Origin: Variovorax sp. IB41
Lineage (GTDB): Bacteria > Pseudomonadota > Gammaproteobacteria > Burkholderiales > Burkholderiaceae_C
Assembly: GCF_016405905.1 (NCBI RefSeq)
Contig: NZ_JAEFCB010000007.1
Span: 225,588-289,587 of the forward strand
Length of the DNA: 64,000 bases
Direction: 5' to 3'
In this document: positions 27,672-36,957 of the stretch, one piece after another
How the letters are laid out: each line of letters begins with the position of its first letter
How positions within the stretch are numbered: the stretch's first letter is position 1
The notes under the pieces: model-generated
Seen by the model: only the letters and a program-made list of their open reading frames with translations
The model's database searches: none
Told to the model about the DNA's origin: nothing
Program-made: the position numbers and the translations under genes

Positions 27672-29300
27672 TTGTCTTTTGTCTCCGAAACCCGCCGCCG
27701 CCGCACCTTCGCGATCATTTCCCACCCTGACGCCGGCAAGACCACGCTGACCGAAAAGCTGCTGCTTTTCTCCGGCGCGATCCAGATCGCCGGCTCCGTG
27801 AAGGCGCGCAAGGCCTCGCGCCATGCGACCTCCGACTGGATGGAAATCGAAAAGCAGCGCGGCATCTCGGTGGCCTCGTCGGTCATGCAGATGCTGTACC
27901 GCGACCACGTGATCAACCTGCTCGACACGCCCGGCCACAAGGACTTCTCGGAAGACACCTACCGCGTGCTCACCGCCGTCGACTCGGCGCTGATGGTGAT
28001 CGACGCGGCCAACGGCGTGGAAGCGCAGACGCGCCGGCTGATCGAGGTCTGCCGCCAGCGTGACACGCCCATCATCACCTTCGTCAACAAGATGGACCGC
28101 GAAGTGCGCGAGCCATTGGACATCCTGGACGAAGTGGAGCGCGAGCTCGGCATGCCCTGCGTGCCGATGACCTGGCCCGTGGGCCAGGGCAAGAGCTTTC
28201 GCGGGATCATGAACCTGCGCACGCAGACGATGACGGTGTTCGAGTCGGGCAGCGAACGGCTGCCGCACGACTTCGAGACGATCGCCCTCACGGAACGCGA
28301 CGTGCTCACCAAGCGCTTCGGCGCCGATTTCGACTCCGCCATGGACAGCATGGAGCTGGCCACCGGCGCTTCGCCCACCTGGGACCGCGAGGCGTTCCTC
28401 GCCGGCAAGCAGACGCCCGTGTTCTTCGGCTCGGGCGTGAACAACTTCGGCGTGATGGAAGTGCTCGACGCGCTGGTCGACCTGGCGCCCTCGCCGCAGT
28501 CGCGCACCAGCACCACCATGGTCAATCGCCAGCCGGTGGTGAAGGAGATCCAGCCCGAGGACAAGGACTTCGCGGGCGTGGTCTTCAAGGTGCAGGCCAA
28601 CATGGACGCCAACCACCGCGACCGCATCGCCTTCGTGCGCATGGCCTCGGGCAAGTACACGCCGGGCATGAAGCTCAAGGTGCAGCGCACCGCCAAGGAA
28701 CTGCGCCCCACCAGCGTCGTGACCTTCATGAGCCAGCGCCGCGAAGCGGTCGAGGAAGCCTACGCGGGCGACATCGTGGGCTTCACCACGCACGGCGGCG
28801 TGCAGTTGGGCGACACCATCACCGACGGCGCGAGCCTGCAGTTCACCGGCCTGCCCTTCTTCGCACCGGAACTCTTCATGACGGTGATCCTGAAGAACCC
28901 GCTGCGCACCAAGCAGTTGCAGCAGGGCCTGGCGCAGCTCGGCGAAGAGGGCGCGATCCAGGTGTTCCGCCCCGAGGTCGGCGGGCCGATGCTGCTGGGC
29001 GCGGTCGGCCAGCTGCAGTTCGAAGTGGTGCAGCACCGCCTGAAGGCCGAGTACGACGCCGACGTGCGGCTCGAAGGCTGCCAGTACACGGGCGCGCGCT
29101 GGATCACCGCCGACACGCCGGCCGAGTTGCGCGAGTTCGTCAACGCCTACCCGGTGCGCATGGCCAAGGATGCGGCCGACACGCTGGCCTTTCTCTGCAC
29201 CTCTCCCTACGACGTGCGGCTGGCGCAGGAGCGGTTTCCGAAGATCCACTTCCATCCGCTGCGGGAGCATGCGGGGCTGGCACTGCAGAGCGCCGGTTGA
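27672..29300 (+). CDS. prfC: Peptide chain release factor 3
   Basis: A 542-residue GTPase that recycles RF1/RF2 from the ribosome after termination. G-motifs are HPDAGKTT (G1), DTPGHKDF (G3) and NKMD (G4); the RF3-type SDWMEIEKQRGISV follows the P-loop. The TTG at 27672 gives the expected N-terminus (MSFVSETRRRRTFAI); another TTG at 27663 is possible. No ATG lies near in frame. Confidence 0.97.
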   Translation: MSFVSETRRRRTFAIISHPDAGKTTLTEKLLLFSGAIQIAGSVKARKASRHATSDWMEIEKQRGISVASSVMQMLYRDHVINLLDTPGHKDFSEDTYRVLTAVDSALMVIDAANGVEAQTRRLIEVCRQRDTPIITFVNKMDREVREPLDILDEVERELGMPCVPMTWPVGQGKSFRGIMNLRTQTMTVFESGSERLPHDFETIALTERDVLTKRFGADFDSAMDSMELATGASPTWDREAFLAGKQTPVFFGSGVNNFGVMEVLDALVDLAPSPQSRTSTTMVNRQPVVKEIQPEDKDFAGVVFKVQANMDANHRDRIAFVRMASGKYTPGMKLKVQRTAKELRPTSVVTFMSQRREAVEEAYAGDIVGFTTHGGVQLGDTITDGASLQFTGLPFFAPELFMTVILKNPLRTKQLQQGLAQLGEEGAIQVFRPEVGGPMLLGAVGQLQFEVVQHRLKAEYDADVRLEGCQYTGARWITADTPAELREFVNAYPVRMAKDAADTLAFLCTSPYDVRLAQERFPKIHFHPLREHAGLALQSAG

Positions 29301-29316
29301 TCGCGGCGAGAAAGCC

Positions 29317-30120
29317 CTAGCTGCCCGTCGACGCGTAGCGGCGCACCCCCAGCCGCCACACGCCGAAGGCAGCCGCCAGGAACACGAAGCCCGTGACCGG
29401 CGACACGACACCCACCCACGCCGGCGCCCCCAGCGGATCGGCCTTTCCCAAGATCGCCAGCGCGGGGTAATAGGCCACGCAGGCCAGCGGCACCACGAAG
29501 GTCAGCACGCGGCGGAACCACTGTGCATACAGCGCCAGCGGGTACTGCGCGGCCTGCACGCCGCCGTAGGTGAGCACGTTGGCGATCTCCAGGCTCTCGA
29601 CGGTCCAGAACGACAGCGTGCCCTGCAGCACCAGGATGCCCAGGAACAGCGCGACGCCGCCGGCCAGCGCGAACAGCGCGATCGCCACCGTGGCAGCCGT
29701 CCATTCGATGCCGGCCTGCTGCGTGGCGAATGCCACGACGGCCAGGCCCTGCAGCAGGCGGCCCGCGCGGCTGATGCGCAAGTCGTTGCCCATCAGCTGC
29801 AGCGCCAGGGGGCGCGGGCGCAGCAGCAGGCGGTCGAAGGCGCCGGTGCGCAGGAACTCGGTGCCGAGCACGTCGAAGCCGCGACCCAGCGCATCGGCCA
29901 GCGCGAACATGCAGTTGACCAGTCCGTAGAACAGCGCCACTTCGCCGATGCGCCAGCCCTGCACCTCGCCGAAGCGGTGGAACAGCGCCCAGACGACGAT
30001 CACCTCGATGCCGGTGCCCAGGAACTGGCCGACGGTCAGCATCAGCGCCGAGGCGGGATACCGCGCCTGGCCGCCGATGGAGGCGCGCACGAGGCGAAAG
30101 AAAAGAGGCAGCGAGCCCAT
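29317..30120 (-). CDS. ABC-2 type transporter permease
   Basis: A 267-residue protein with six hydrophobic segments. It resembles the ABC-2 permeases of the DUF990/YadH-like group: an LILRPRPLALQLMG-like charged stretch follows the second span. It pairs with the permease gene four bases upstream and the ATPase before it. The three would make a heterodimeric-permease exporter; the cargo is unknown. Confidence 0.85.
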   Translation of the reverse strand: MGSLPLFFRLVRASIGGQARYPASALMLTVGQFLGTGIEVIVVWALFHRFGEVQGWRIGEVALFYGLVNCMFALADALGRGFDVLGTEFLRTGAFDRLLLRPRPLALQLMGNDLRISRAGRLLQGLAVVAFATQQAGIEWTAATVAIALFALAGGVALFLGILVLQGTLSFWTVESLEIANVLTYGGVQAAQYPLALYAQWFRRVLTFVVPLACVAYYPALAILGKADPLGAPAWVGVVSPVTGFVFLAAAFGVWRLGVRRYASTGS

Positions 30121-30124
30121 TCGG

Positions 30125-30967
30125 TCAGCCCCCCTGGATCTGCAGGCTGCGCATCGTGCGGCCCATCGCGAAGCGTCCCGCCGCGACGGTCACGGCGATC
30201 CAGAAGCACTGCAGTGCGAGCGCGGCCACGGCGTGCCAGCCGCCCAACTGCCCGAAGTACAGCCGCGCCGGAATGTCCATCAGCCCGGCCAGCGGCTGGA
30301 CCCGCAGCACCGTCTGCCAGGCGTCCGGCAGCAGCGCGAGGGGCAGCAGATTGCCCGACAGCACGATGACCACGGGCGTCGCCACCGCGCTGATGCCCCG
30401 CTCGTTGAGCGCCGCGGTCGCCGCCACGTTCAGCAGCATCACCATCGATGCCGACAGCAGCAGCGCGAGCACGATGGACACAAGGAACGCGAGGCCCGCG
30501 GTCCAGCTCGCGGGCAGTTGCCAGGCCCATTCGCCGAGCCCCACCAATGGCAATGCGACCGCGGCGAACGCCGCCATCAGCGCCACGCGCGGCAGCACGC
30601 GCGCGGCGATCCATCCGGCGCTGCGCGCGAACCACAGCGCATAAGCGTCCACCGGACGCAGCCGGTCGTAGGCGACCGCGCCGGTGCGCACGGCCTGCGC
30701 CACTTCGGGATCGCCGAGCCAGGGCAGCAGCACGAGCAGCCCTTGCGCGAGCCATGTGTAGGTGATGGCCTGTTCGAGCGACATCGACGAACTCGCGCCT
30801 GCAATCGCAGTGCCGCCGTAGAAAGCGGCAAACACCATCACCTTGATGCCGCCCCACCAGCACTGCGTCGCGAAGCCCGCGAGCGCAGCGGTGCGGTACT
30901 GCAGCATCTGCAGGAAGCGCGAAGCGAAGGCCGCGACGTAGGGGCGCGCGAGGGTTCGCAGCTGCAT
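30125..30967 (-). CDS. ABC-2 type transporter permease
   Basis: A 280-residue second permease with six predicted spans, beginning MQLRTLARPYVAAF. Its ATG shares one base with the ATPase stop (TGATG), so the two are coupled. It has the same layout as the neighbouring permease (charged RLRPVDAYALWFAR after span 2), which points to a heterodimer. Start chosen at 30967 for this coupling; the upstream frame lies inside the ATPase gene. Confidence 0.86.
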   Translation of the reverse strand: MQLRTLARPYVAAFASRFLQMLQYRTAALAGFATQCWWGGIKVMVFAAFYGGTAIAGASSSMSLEQAITYTWLAQGLLVLLPWLGDPEVAQAVRTGAVAYDRLRPVDAYALWFARSAGWIAARVLPRVALMAAFAAVALPLVGLGEWAWQLPASWTAGLAFLVSIVLALLLSASMVMLLNVAATAALNERGISAVATPVVIVLSGNLLPLALLPDAWQTVLRVQPLAGLMDIPARLYFGQLGGWHAVAALALQCFWIAVTVAAGRFAMGRTMRSLQIQGG

Positions 30968-31962
30968 CACGCTTCGGCCGCTCCGTGCATCGCGTAGAAG
31001 CGCGCGATCACCGCCTCGATCGCCATGCCTTCGAGGCGGATGTCTTCCACCGCGTGCGCGGCCGCGATGCGTGCGATCAGCGCCGGCGCGGTGGTCACCG
31101 AAGGATCGAAGTCGAGCACCAGCGTCTGGCCGTCGCGCGCATGCACCGTGGCGCCGGGCACCTCTGCGGGCAGCACGGCGTCCTGCGCGAAATCGACGAT
31201 CAACCGGCGCTCGGCCATCACCTGCGCGCGCAGCGCCTCGACAGGGCTGTCGGCCAGCACGCGGCCGTGGCCGATGACGATCACGCGCTGGGCCAGCGCC
31301 TCGATGTCGTGCATGTCGTGCGTGGTGAGCAGCACCGTCGTGCCGCGCTCGCGGTTGGCGCGGCGCACGAAGTCGCGCACCGCGAGCTTGGACGGCGCAT
31401 CCAGCCCGATGGTCGGCTCGTCGAGAAAAAGAATGTCGGGCTCGTGCAGCAGCGCCGCCGCGATCTCCGCACGCATGCGCTGGCCGAGCGAGAGCTGGCG
31501 CACCGGCTGGTCGAGCACGCGCTCCAGGTGCAGCAGCGCGACCAGCTCGTCGCGCGTGCGCCGGTAGCGCTGCGGATCGACGCGGTAGATGTCGCGCAAG
31601 AGGTCGAAACCGTCGCCCACGGGCAGGTCCCACCACAGCTGCGTGCGCTGCCCGAAGACCACGCCGATGCGCGCCACGTGACGCTCGCGGTCCGCGAAAG
31701 GATCGCGCCCGTCGATCTCCACGCGCCCGCCGTCGGGCCGCAGGATGCCCGCGAGGATCTTGATGGTGGTCGACTTGCCCGCACCGTTCGGCCCGATGAA
31801 GCCGAGCAACTCGCCGCGCTGCAACTCGAAGGACACGCCGGCGAGCGCCTCGACCGTGCGGTGCCGGCGCTGCACGAGGCCGCGCAGCGCGCCCATCACG
31901 CCCGGGTCGCGCTCGGAAATGCGGTAGGTCTTGAGGAGTTGGTCGACGAGGATGTGGGACAT
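30967..31962 (-). CDS. ABC transporter ATP-binding protein
   Basis: A 331-residue ATPase energising the two permeases. Walker A is GPNGAGKST (about residues 58-66), the signature is LSLGQRMR (variant of LSGGQ), Walker B is ILFLDEP and the H-loop is in TTHDMHD. The C-terminal extension of about 90 residues is typical of exporters of the NatA/YadG type with ABC-2 permeases. Confidence 0.93.
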   Translation of the reverse strand: MSHILVDQLLKTYRISERDPGVMGALRGLVQRRHRTVEALAGVSFELQRGELLGFIGPNGAGKSTTIKILAGILRPDGGRVEIDGRDPFADRERHVARIGVVFGQRTQLWWDLPVGDGFDLLRDIYRVDPQRYRRTRDELVALLHLERVLDQPVRQLSLGQRMRAEIAAALLHEPDILFLDEPTIGLDAPSKLAVRDFVRRANRERGTTVLLTTHDMHDIEALAQRVIVIGHGRVLADSPVEALRAQVMAERRLIVDFAQDAVLPAEVPGATVHARDGQTLVLDFDPSVTTAPALIARIAAAHAVEDIRLEGMAIEAVIARFYAMHGAAEA

Positions 31963-32055
31963 GGGAAAGTGCCGCTCCGGGCGGGAAGCGCGGCGGGGGC
32001 GGGATGCTACACGAAAGCGCCGGTACGATCTCGGGCTCTGCAGAGATTCACAGCC

Positions 32056-32901
32056 ATGTCGTCCTTGTCGTCTTCATCCCCCCTGCCCGCCTCGCCCACC
32101 CACCTTCTGCCGCTCGACCGCTGGGCCACCGCGGCGCGCAGCGCGCTCATCGGCGTGTTCACGGACATCGACGACACGCTCACCACCGACGGTGCGATCA
32201 CGGCCGATGCGCTGCAGGCGCTCGGCGACCTGAAGGCCGCCGGCTTCGCCATCGTCGCGATCACGGGTCGGCCGGTGGGCTGGAGCCTGCCTTTCGTCAA
32301 CACCTGGCCGGTCGATGCGATCGTGGCGGAGAACGGCGCGGTGGCGCTCCTGCCCGCGCCCGGCGGGCAGATCGAAAAGCGCTACCAGCAGGATGCGCCC
32401 ACGCGCGCCGCCAACTTCGCGCGCATGCAGGCGGTGCTGGCGCGCATCGAGCGCGAGATTCCCGGTGCGCAGCGCGCCACCGATTCGGCGGGCCGCGAGA
32501 CCGACATCGCCATCGACCACAGCGAATTCGTGCAGCTGGGCGAGGAGACGATCGCGCACGTCGTCGCGCTGATGCGCAGCGAAGGCATGCACGCCACGGT
32601 GAGCAGCATCCACATCAACGGCTGGTACGGCGACAACGACAAGCTGGAGGGCGCGCGTTGGATCGTGCGCGAACTCTGGGGCCGCACGCTCGACGACGAG
32701 CTCGACCGCTGGGCCTACGTGGGCGATTCCACCAACGACCAGCTGATGTTCCGCACCTTCGCGGGCAGCATCGGCGTGGCGAACGTCGCGCGCTTCGTGC
32801 CGCAGCTGGAGCACCTGCCGCGCTACGTCACGCAGGGCGAGCGCGGCGTGGGCTTCGCCGAAGCGGCGCGCGCGATGCTTGCGGTGCGCGTTAGCCGCTG
32901 A
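32056..32901 (+). CDS. HAD superfamily (IIB) phosphatase
   Basis: A 281-residue HAD hydrolase. Motif I is FTDIDDTLTTDG (nucleophile Asp, about residue 36), motif II is AITGRP and motif IV is VGDSTNDQLMF. The cap placement and GxVALL... segment fit the Cof/mannosyl-3-phosphoglycerate phosphatase-like group. It is a phosphatase of a small sugar phosphate in the family sense; the substrate is not predictable. The 3' end overlaps the convergent MFS gene by 11 bases. Confidence 0.85.
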   Translation: MSSLSSSSPLPASPTHLLPLDRWATAARSALIGVFTDIDDTLTTDGAITADALQALGDLKAAGFAIVAITGRPVGWSLPFVNTWPVDAIVAENGAVALLPAPGGQIEKRYQQDAPTRAANFARMQAVLARIEREIPGAQRATDSAGRETDIAIDHSEFVQLGEETIAHVVALMRSEGMHATVSSIHINGWYGDNDKLEGARWIVRELWGRTLDDELDRWAYVGDSTNDQLMFRTFAGSIGVANVARFVPQLEHLPRYVTQGERGVGFAEAARAMLAVRVSR

Positions 32902-34147
32902 CCGGCACGCTGCGGCGCAGCGCCGCCCATTGGCGCCAGATGCCGAAGGCCGCGATCACCAGCAGCACGGCCGCATAACCTTCTACCGTGTTGAGCAGGC
33001 CGAGCGGCTTCACCAAGAAGCCCGCGAGCATCGCCGGCAAGCTGAACGCCAGGTAGCAGACCACGAAGATGGCGGCGAAAAGCTCGCCGCGCTCGTGCGA
33101 ATCGGCCAGCGGCGCCAGCGTCTGCACCAGCGCCGAGAATGCGCCGCCGAAGCCCAGGCCCGCGATCGCGGTGCCCACGAAGAACAGCACGAGCGACTTC
33201 GTCGCCAGCGATGCCAGCAGCAGCACCAGGCCGACCGCGATGCTGGCCGCGCCGAAGACCACGGTCCGCGGTGCGGGGAAGCGGCCGAGCAGCGTGGGCG
33301 CGAGCGCGCCGAAGCCCGAGAGCACCGCGACCGTGAGGCCGTTGACCACGCCGTTGTCGATGTGGAACACATGCAGCATCAGCGACGGCGCGAGCGAGAG
33401 GTACAGGCCGCCCAGCGCCCAGACCGCGATGAACACCGGGAGACCCCGTACGAAGTCGGCCCGCGCCCGCACGGGAATCGACACGCGCGGCACCAGCGAG
33501 GCCAACGCACCGGCGCGCGGCGTGACGGTCTCGGGCATCCACAGCACCACGGCCGCGCCCACCGCGAACACCACGGCCAGCACGCCGAACACCAGCATCA
33601 CCGGCTGGTCGGTGAACTTCACCGCGATGCCGGTCAGCAGCGCGCCCACCGCGAGCCCCGCGAGCGGCGAGACGCTCGTGATCAGCGCGCCCAGGCGCTT
33701 GCGCGATGCCGGCGCCGCCTCGACCACCGCCGCGCTCAACGCGCCGCTCGCGATGCCCGTGGCCACGCCCTGGACGATGCGCGCGACGATCAGCCCGGCG
33801 ATGTCCTCTGCCAGCACGAAAAGCCCCATCGCCACCGCCTGCAGCACCAGCGACGCCAGCACCACCGGGCGACGGCCGATGTGGTCCGACAGCGAGCCGG
33901 CCACCAGCAGCGAGATCAGCAACGCGATCGCATAGATCGCGAACGCCACCGTGAGCATCGACGCCGAGAAGCCCCAGGCGTGCTGGAACACGACGAACAG
34001 CGGCGTGGGCGCGGCGGCCGCGAAGAAAAAGGCGAACAGCACCGAGGCCAGCAACGGAAAACCGACCGCCGCCGGCAGGCGCCAGGGCTTGGAACGGGCA
34101 GCGACGTCGGCGGTGGCAACGGCGAGTTCAGGGCAGGAGGAAGGCAT
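32891..34147 (-). CDS. MFS transporter, 12-span
   Basis: A 418-residue transporter with motif A as GSLSDHIGRRPVV after the second span and a GLGFGGAFSALVQT stretch late. It resembles sugar-efflux or drug-efflux (DHA1-like) permeases. It is divergent from a TetR regulator, and both starts are flanked by arms of an inverted repeat, so it is probably the regulator's target. Ligand unknown. Confidence 0.9.
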   Translation of the reverse strand: MPSSCPELAVATADVAARSKPWRLPAAVGFPLLASVLFAFFFAAAAPTPLFVVFQHAWGFSASMLTVAFAIYAIALLISLLVAGSLSDHIGRRPVVLASLVLQAVAMGLFVLAEDIAGLIVARIVQGVATGIASGALSAAVVEAAPASRKRLGALITSVSPLAGLAVGALLTGIAVKFTDQPVMLVFGVLAVVFAVGAAVVLWMPETVTPRAGALASLVPRVSIPVRARADFVRGLPVFIAVWALGGLYLSLAPSLMLHVFHIDNGVVNGLTVAVLSGFGALAPTLLGRFPAPRTVVFGAASIAVGLVLLLASLATKSLVLFFVGTAIAGLGFGGAFSALVQTLAPLADSHERGELFAAIFVVCYLAFSLPAMLAGFLVKPLGLLNTVEGYAAVLLVIAAFGIWRQWAALRRSVPVSG

Positions 34148-34156
34148 TGGAGGTCC

Positions 34157-34226
34157 TTAACGCAACTTTTTTAGCTTTTGCGATTCTAGACCTGTGGATT
34201 CACTAAAGCAAATAACTTTGCGTTAA
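34157..34226. promoter_or_regulatory. Inverted-repeat operator arms in the TetR/MFS intergenic region
   Basis: TTAACGCAA at 34157-34165 and TTGCGTTAA at 34218-34226 are perfect 9-base reverse complements. Each lies within ten bases of one of the two divergent start codons. They are well placed for a TetR-family repressor to control both genes, though the 52-base gap means two separate sites or a loop rather than one compact palindrome. Confidence 0.6.
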
Positions 34227-34235
34227 AGTCCTCAC

Positions 34236-34838
34236 ATGAACGATGTTGTCCTTCCCAACAAGCGTCCCGGCGGCCGCAGCGCCCAGGTGCAAGCGCTGGT
34301 GCGTACCGCCCTCGAACAACTGGTGGCCGAGCAGGGGAGCGAGCGCGTCACCGTGCCGGCCGTGGCCGAACGCGCAGGGGTCAGCGCCTCCAGCATCTAT
34401 CGCCGATGGGGGGATCTGTCAGGTCTTCTGGCCGAGACGGCCACGCGCCGGCTGGACCCGGACCGGCCGCTGCCGAACACCGGCGCACTGCGCGAAGACC
34501 TGACCGCGTGGGCGCAGGAACTCATCACGCACCTGGCGCAGCCCTGCAGCAAGTCCCTGCTGAAAGCCGCTGCCGCGCTGGCCACCGGCGATGCGGACAC
34601 CGATTGCCTGCGCAACCGCCGCAAGGAAGCGCTGACGCTGGTCGAGCAGGCGCACGCCCGCGGTGAGCCGGCGCCGCAAGCGGAGCAGGTGATCGATCAC
34701 CTGATCGCGCCGATCGTGTTCCGGTTGGTGTTCGGGGCGGAACCGGTGAAGCCGGAACTGGCGGACCGGCTGGTGGGCGAACTGTTCGCGATCAGTTCGT
34801 CTTCGGCTGTTCCTTCGCCAACCCCAGCTTCTCGATAA
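34236..34838 (+). CDS. TetR family transcriptional regulator
   Basis: A 200-residue regulator with the N-terminal helix-turn-helix VPAVAERAGVSASSIYRRWGD (split here as VPAVAERAGVSAS and SIYRRWGD; about residues 38-58). The helical ligand-binding domain follows, including DHLIAPIVFRLVF. Divergent from the MFS gene, which it most likely represses. Its 3' end overlaps the convergent Bug gene by 47 bases, unusually long for this window. Confidence 0.92.
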   Translation: MNDVVLPNKRPGGRSAQVQALVRTALEQLVAEQGSERVTVPAVAERAGVSASSIYRRWGDLSGLLAETATRRLDPDRPLPNTGALREDLTAWAQELITHLAQPCSKSLLKAAAALATGDADTDCLRNRRKEALTLVEQAHARGEPAPQAEQVIDHLIAPIVFRLVFGAEPVKPELADRLVGELFAISSSSAVPSPTPASR

Positions 34839-35772
34839 CCACCTTCTCCTTGACCACCGTGTCCTGCGCGAACTTGGTGTACGTGGCCGAGCTCATGTAG
34901 TTCGGCAGCATGTCGTAGCGCCCGAGCGATGCCACGTAGCTCGGCTCTTCCATCGCCTGCTTGAACGCGTCGTGCAGCTTCTTCACCACCTCGGGCGACG
35001 TGCCCTTGGGCGCGCCGATGCCGAAGGGCGAGTTCTGCACCACGTCGTAGCCCAGCTCCTTGAGCGTGGGCGCATCGGGGAACTTGGCCAGGCGCTTGTC
35101 GCCCCAGGTGTTCAGCACGCGCAGCTTGCCGGCCTCCACCTGCGGCGCGAAGCCGGTGCTGTCGGCGGCGGCCATGAGCTGGCCGCTGACCACCGCGAGC
35201 ATCAGGTCGGCGCTGCCCTTGTAGGGCACGTGCTGCAGCTCGATGCCGGCCTTCTGCGCGACGATCTCGGTCGTCAGGTGCGGGCTGGTGAGCGTGCCGG
35301 TCGAGCCGTAGGTGAGCTTGCCGGGGTTGGCCTTGGCGTAGGCGACGAAGTCGGCCCAGGTCTTGAACGGGCTGTTGGCCGGCACCACGATGCCGAAGGC
35401 GTAGCCGGTCACGTTCAGGACGTAGGTGATGTCCTTGAGCGGGTCCCAGTTGATCTTGGTGGTGTAGCCCAGGCGAAACACGCCCAGCGGAATCTGCGCG
35501 ACCGTGTAGCCGTCAGGCTGCGCGGTCTGCAGCGCCTGCGCGGGCAGCGTGCCGCCGGCGCCGGGCTTGTTGTCGATGATGACCGGCTGGCCGAGGATCT
35601 TGCTCGCGTTGTCGGCGAGCTGGCGCATCGTGATGTCGGTCGGGCCGCCCGCGGGGAACGCGATGACCAGCTTGATCGGCTTGGCGGGGAAAGCCTGGGC
35701 AAGCGCCGCCAGCGGGGAAGCGAGGCCGCACGCGGCGAGCGTGGCGGCGCAGAGAAGGGAACGGCGGGACAT
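34792..35772 (-). CDS. Bug (TctC) family tripartite tricarboxylate-type binding protein
   Basis: A 326-residue periplasmic solute-binding protein with a signal peptide ending ALAQA near residue 26. Family motifs: AFPAKPIKLVIAFPAGGPTDI at the mature N-terminus (two pieces: FPAKPIKLVIAFPAGG and TDITMR), NKPGAGGT and VPYKGSADLM. No TctA/TctB membrane genes are near, which is usual for orphan Bug proteins in Burkholderiales. It follows the amidohydrolase and cyclodeaminase genes, so it may bind a related organic acid or amine-derived ligand. Confidence 0.92.
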   Translation of the reverse strand: MSRRSLLCAATLAACGLASPLAALAQAFPAKPIKLVIAFPAGGPTDITMRQLADNASKILGQPVIIDNKPGAGGTLPAQALQTAQPDGYTVAQIPLGVFRLGYTTKINWDPLKDITYVLNVTGYAFGIVVPANSPFKTWADFVAYAKANPGKLTYGSTGTLTSPHLTTEIVAQKAGIELQHVPYKGSADLMLAVVSGQLMAAADSTGFAPQVEAGKLRVLNTWGDKRLAKFPDAPTLKELGYDVVQNSPFGIGAPKGTSPEVVKKLHDAFKQAMEEPSYVASLGRYDMLPNYMSSATYTKFAQDTVVKEKVVIEKLGLAKEQPKTN

Positions 35773-35867
35773 GGCGAAGGCTCCTGAAACTTGAAGAACC
35801 GCGGATTGGGCCCTGCCCCGCCCGATGCGGCAATCGGGGCTCACCCGGTTGCTGTCGCCGAGGTTCC

Positions 35868-36914
35868 TCAGCCGGCCGCGTGGCCGAATCCTTCGAGCAC
35901 GTTCACTGTGTTGACGCCCACTTCGGCCACCGCGTAGCCGCCCTCGAACACGAACACCGTCGGTAACCCCACGCGCGCGAGGTCTTCTCCCATGCGCAGG
36001 TAGTCGTCGCTTTTCAGCTTGAAGCCGGAGATCGGATCGCCCTCGAAGGTGTCGACGCCGAGCGAAACCACGAGCGCGCCGGCCTTCACCTTCGCGATGC
36101 CGTCGAGCGCCGTCTTGAGCGCCGCGCGCCATGCCGTGAACTCGGTGCCGCGCGGCAGCGGCAGGTTGTGGTTGAAGCCTTCGCCCTGGCCGGCGCCGCG
36201 CTCGTCGGCATGGCCGAGGTAATACGGGTAGTCGGTGAACGGATCGCCATGCAGGCTGGCGAAGTGCACGTCGCTGCGCTCGTAGAAGATGGCCTGCGTG
36301 CCGTTGCCGTGGTGGTAGTCGACATCGAGCACCGCGACGCGCTCGATGCCCGCATCGCGCAGCGCCTGCGCGGCCACCGCGGCGTTGTTGACGAAGCAGT
36401 AGCCGCCGAAGAAATCGGCGCCCGCGTGATGGCCCGGAGGCCGCGTCAGCGCGAAGGCCGCGCGCTGGCCGCCGAGCACGCGCTGCGTCGAGGTCCATGC
36501 ACACGCCGCACCCTGCCGCGCGGCGGCCCAGCTGCCGGCCGTGAGTGGCGTGCCCGCATCGAACGAGAAGAGGCCCAGGCGCGCCGGAAAGCTCTGCGGC
36601 AGTACATCGGTGCGCATGCCGCGCGTGGGCCAGTACGACGGGAGCGCATCGCGCGATGCATTGGCCGGATCGAGCGCGACCCATTCGTCCCACGCGCCGG
36701 CGATGAAGCCCAGGTAGCGCGGCGCATGCACCTTGGCGAGCAGCGCATCGTCGATCGCATCGGGCGCCTGCAGCGGGCCGAGGCCGCGGCGCTCCAGCTC
36801 ATGCTTCACATGGTCGACGCGGGCCGGCACCTCGAAGCAAGGCACCAGCTCGCCACGGAACATTTCGACTTTTCCCTGGTGCAGTGCGTGCTGGTCGTTG
36901 TAGATGGTGAGCAT
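35868..36914 (-). CDS. Histone deacetylase-like amidohydrolase (acetylpolyamine type)
   Basis: A 348-residue zinc amidohydrolase of the arginase/deacetylase fold. Active-site elements are RPPGHHAG (His162-His163), LDVDYHHGNGT (zinc ligands Asp199 and His201) and a later GVDTFEGDP carrying the third metal-site residue, with EGGYAV near the end. Bacterial members deacetylate acetylpolyamines and related N-acetyl amines. The N-terminal MLTIYNDQHALHQGK fits that branch. It lies between an ornithine cyclodeaminase-like gene and a Bug gene, all on one strand. Confidence 0.9.
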   Translation of the reverse strand: MLTIYNDQHALHQGKVEMFRGELVPCFEVPARVDHVKHELERRGLGPLQAPDAIDDALLAKVHAPRYLGFIAGAWDEWVALDPANASRDALPSYWPTRGMRTDVLPQSFPARLGLFSFDAGTPLTAGSWAAARQGAACAWTSTQRVLGGQRAAFALTRPPGHHAGADFFGGYCFVNNAAVAAQALRDAGIERVAVLDVDYHHGNGTQAIFYERSDVHFASLHGDPFTDYPYYLGHADERGAGQGEGFNHNLPLPRGTEFTAWRAALKTALDGIAKVKAGALVVSLGVDTFEGDPISGFKLKSDDYLRMGEDLARVGLPTVFVFEGGYAVAEVGVNTVNVLEGFGHAAG

Positions 36915-36957
36915 GGAAAAAGAAGAAAGACAGGATCGGCGTTGCGGATGCCGCCGA

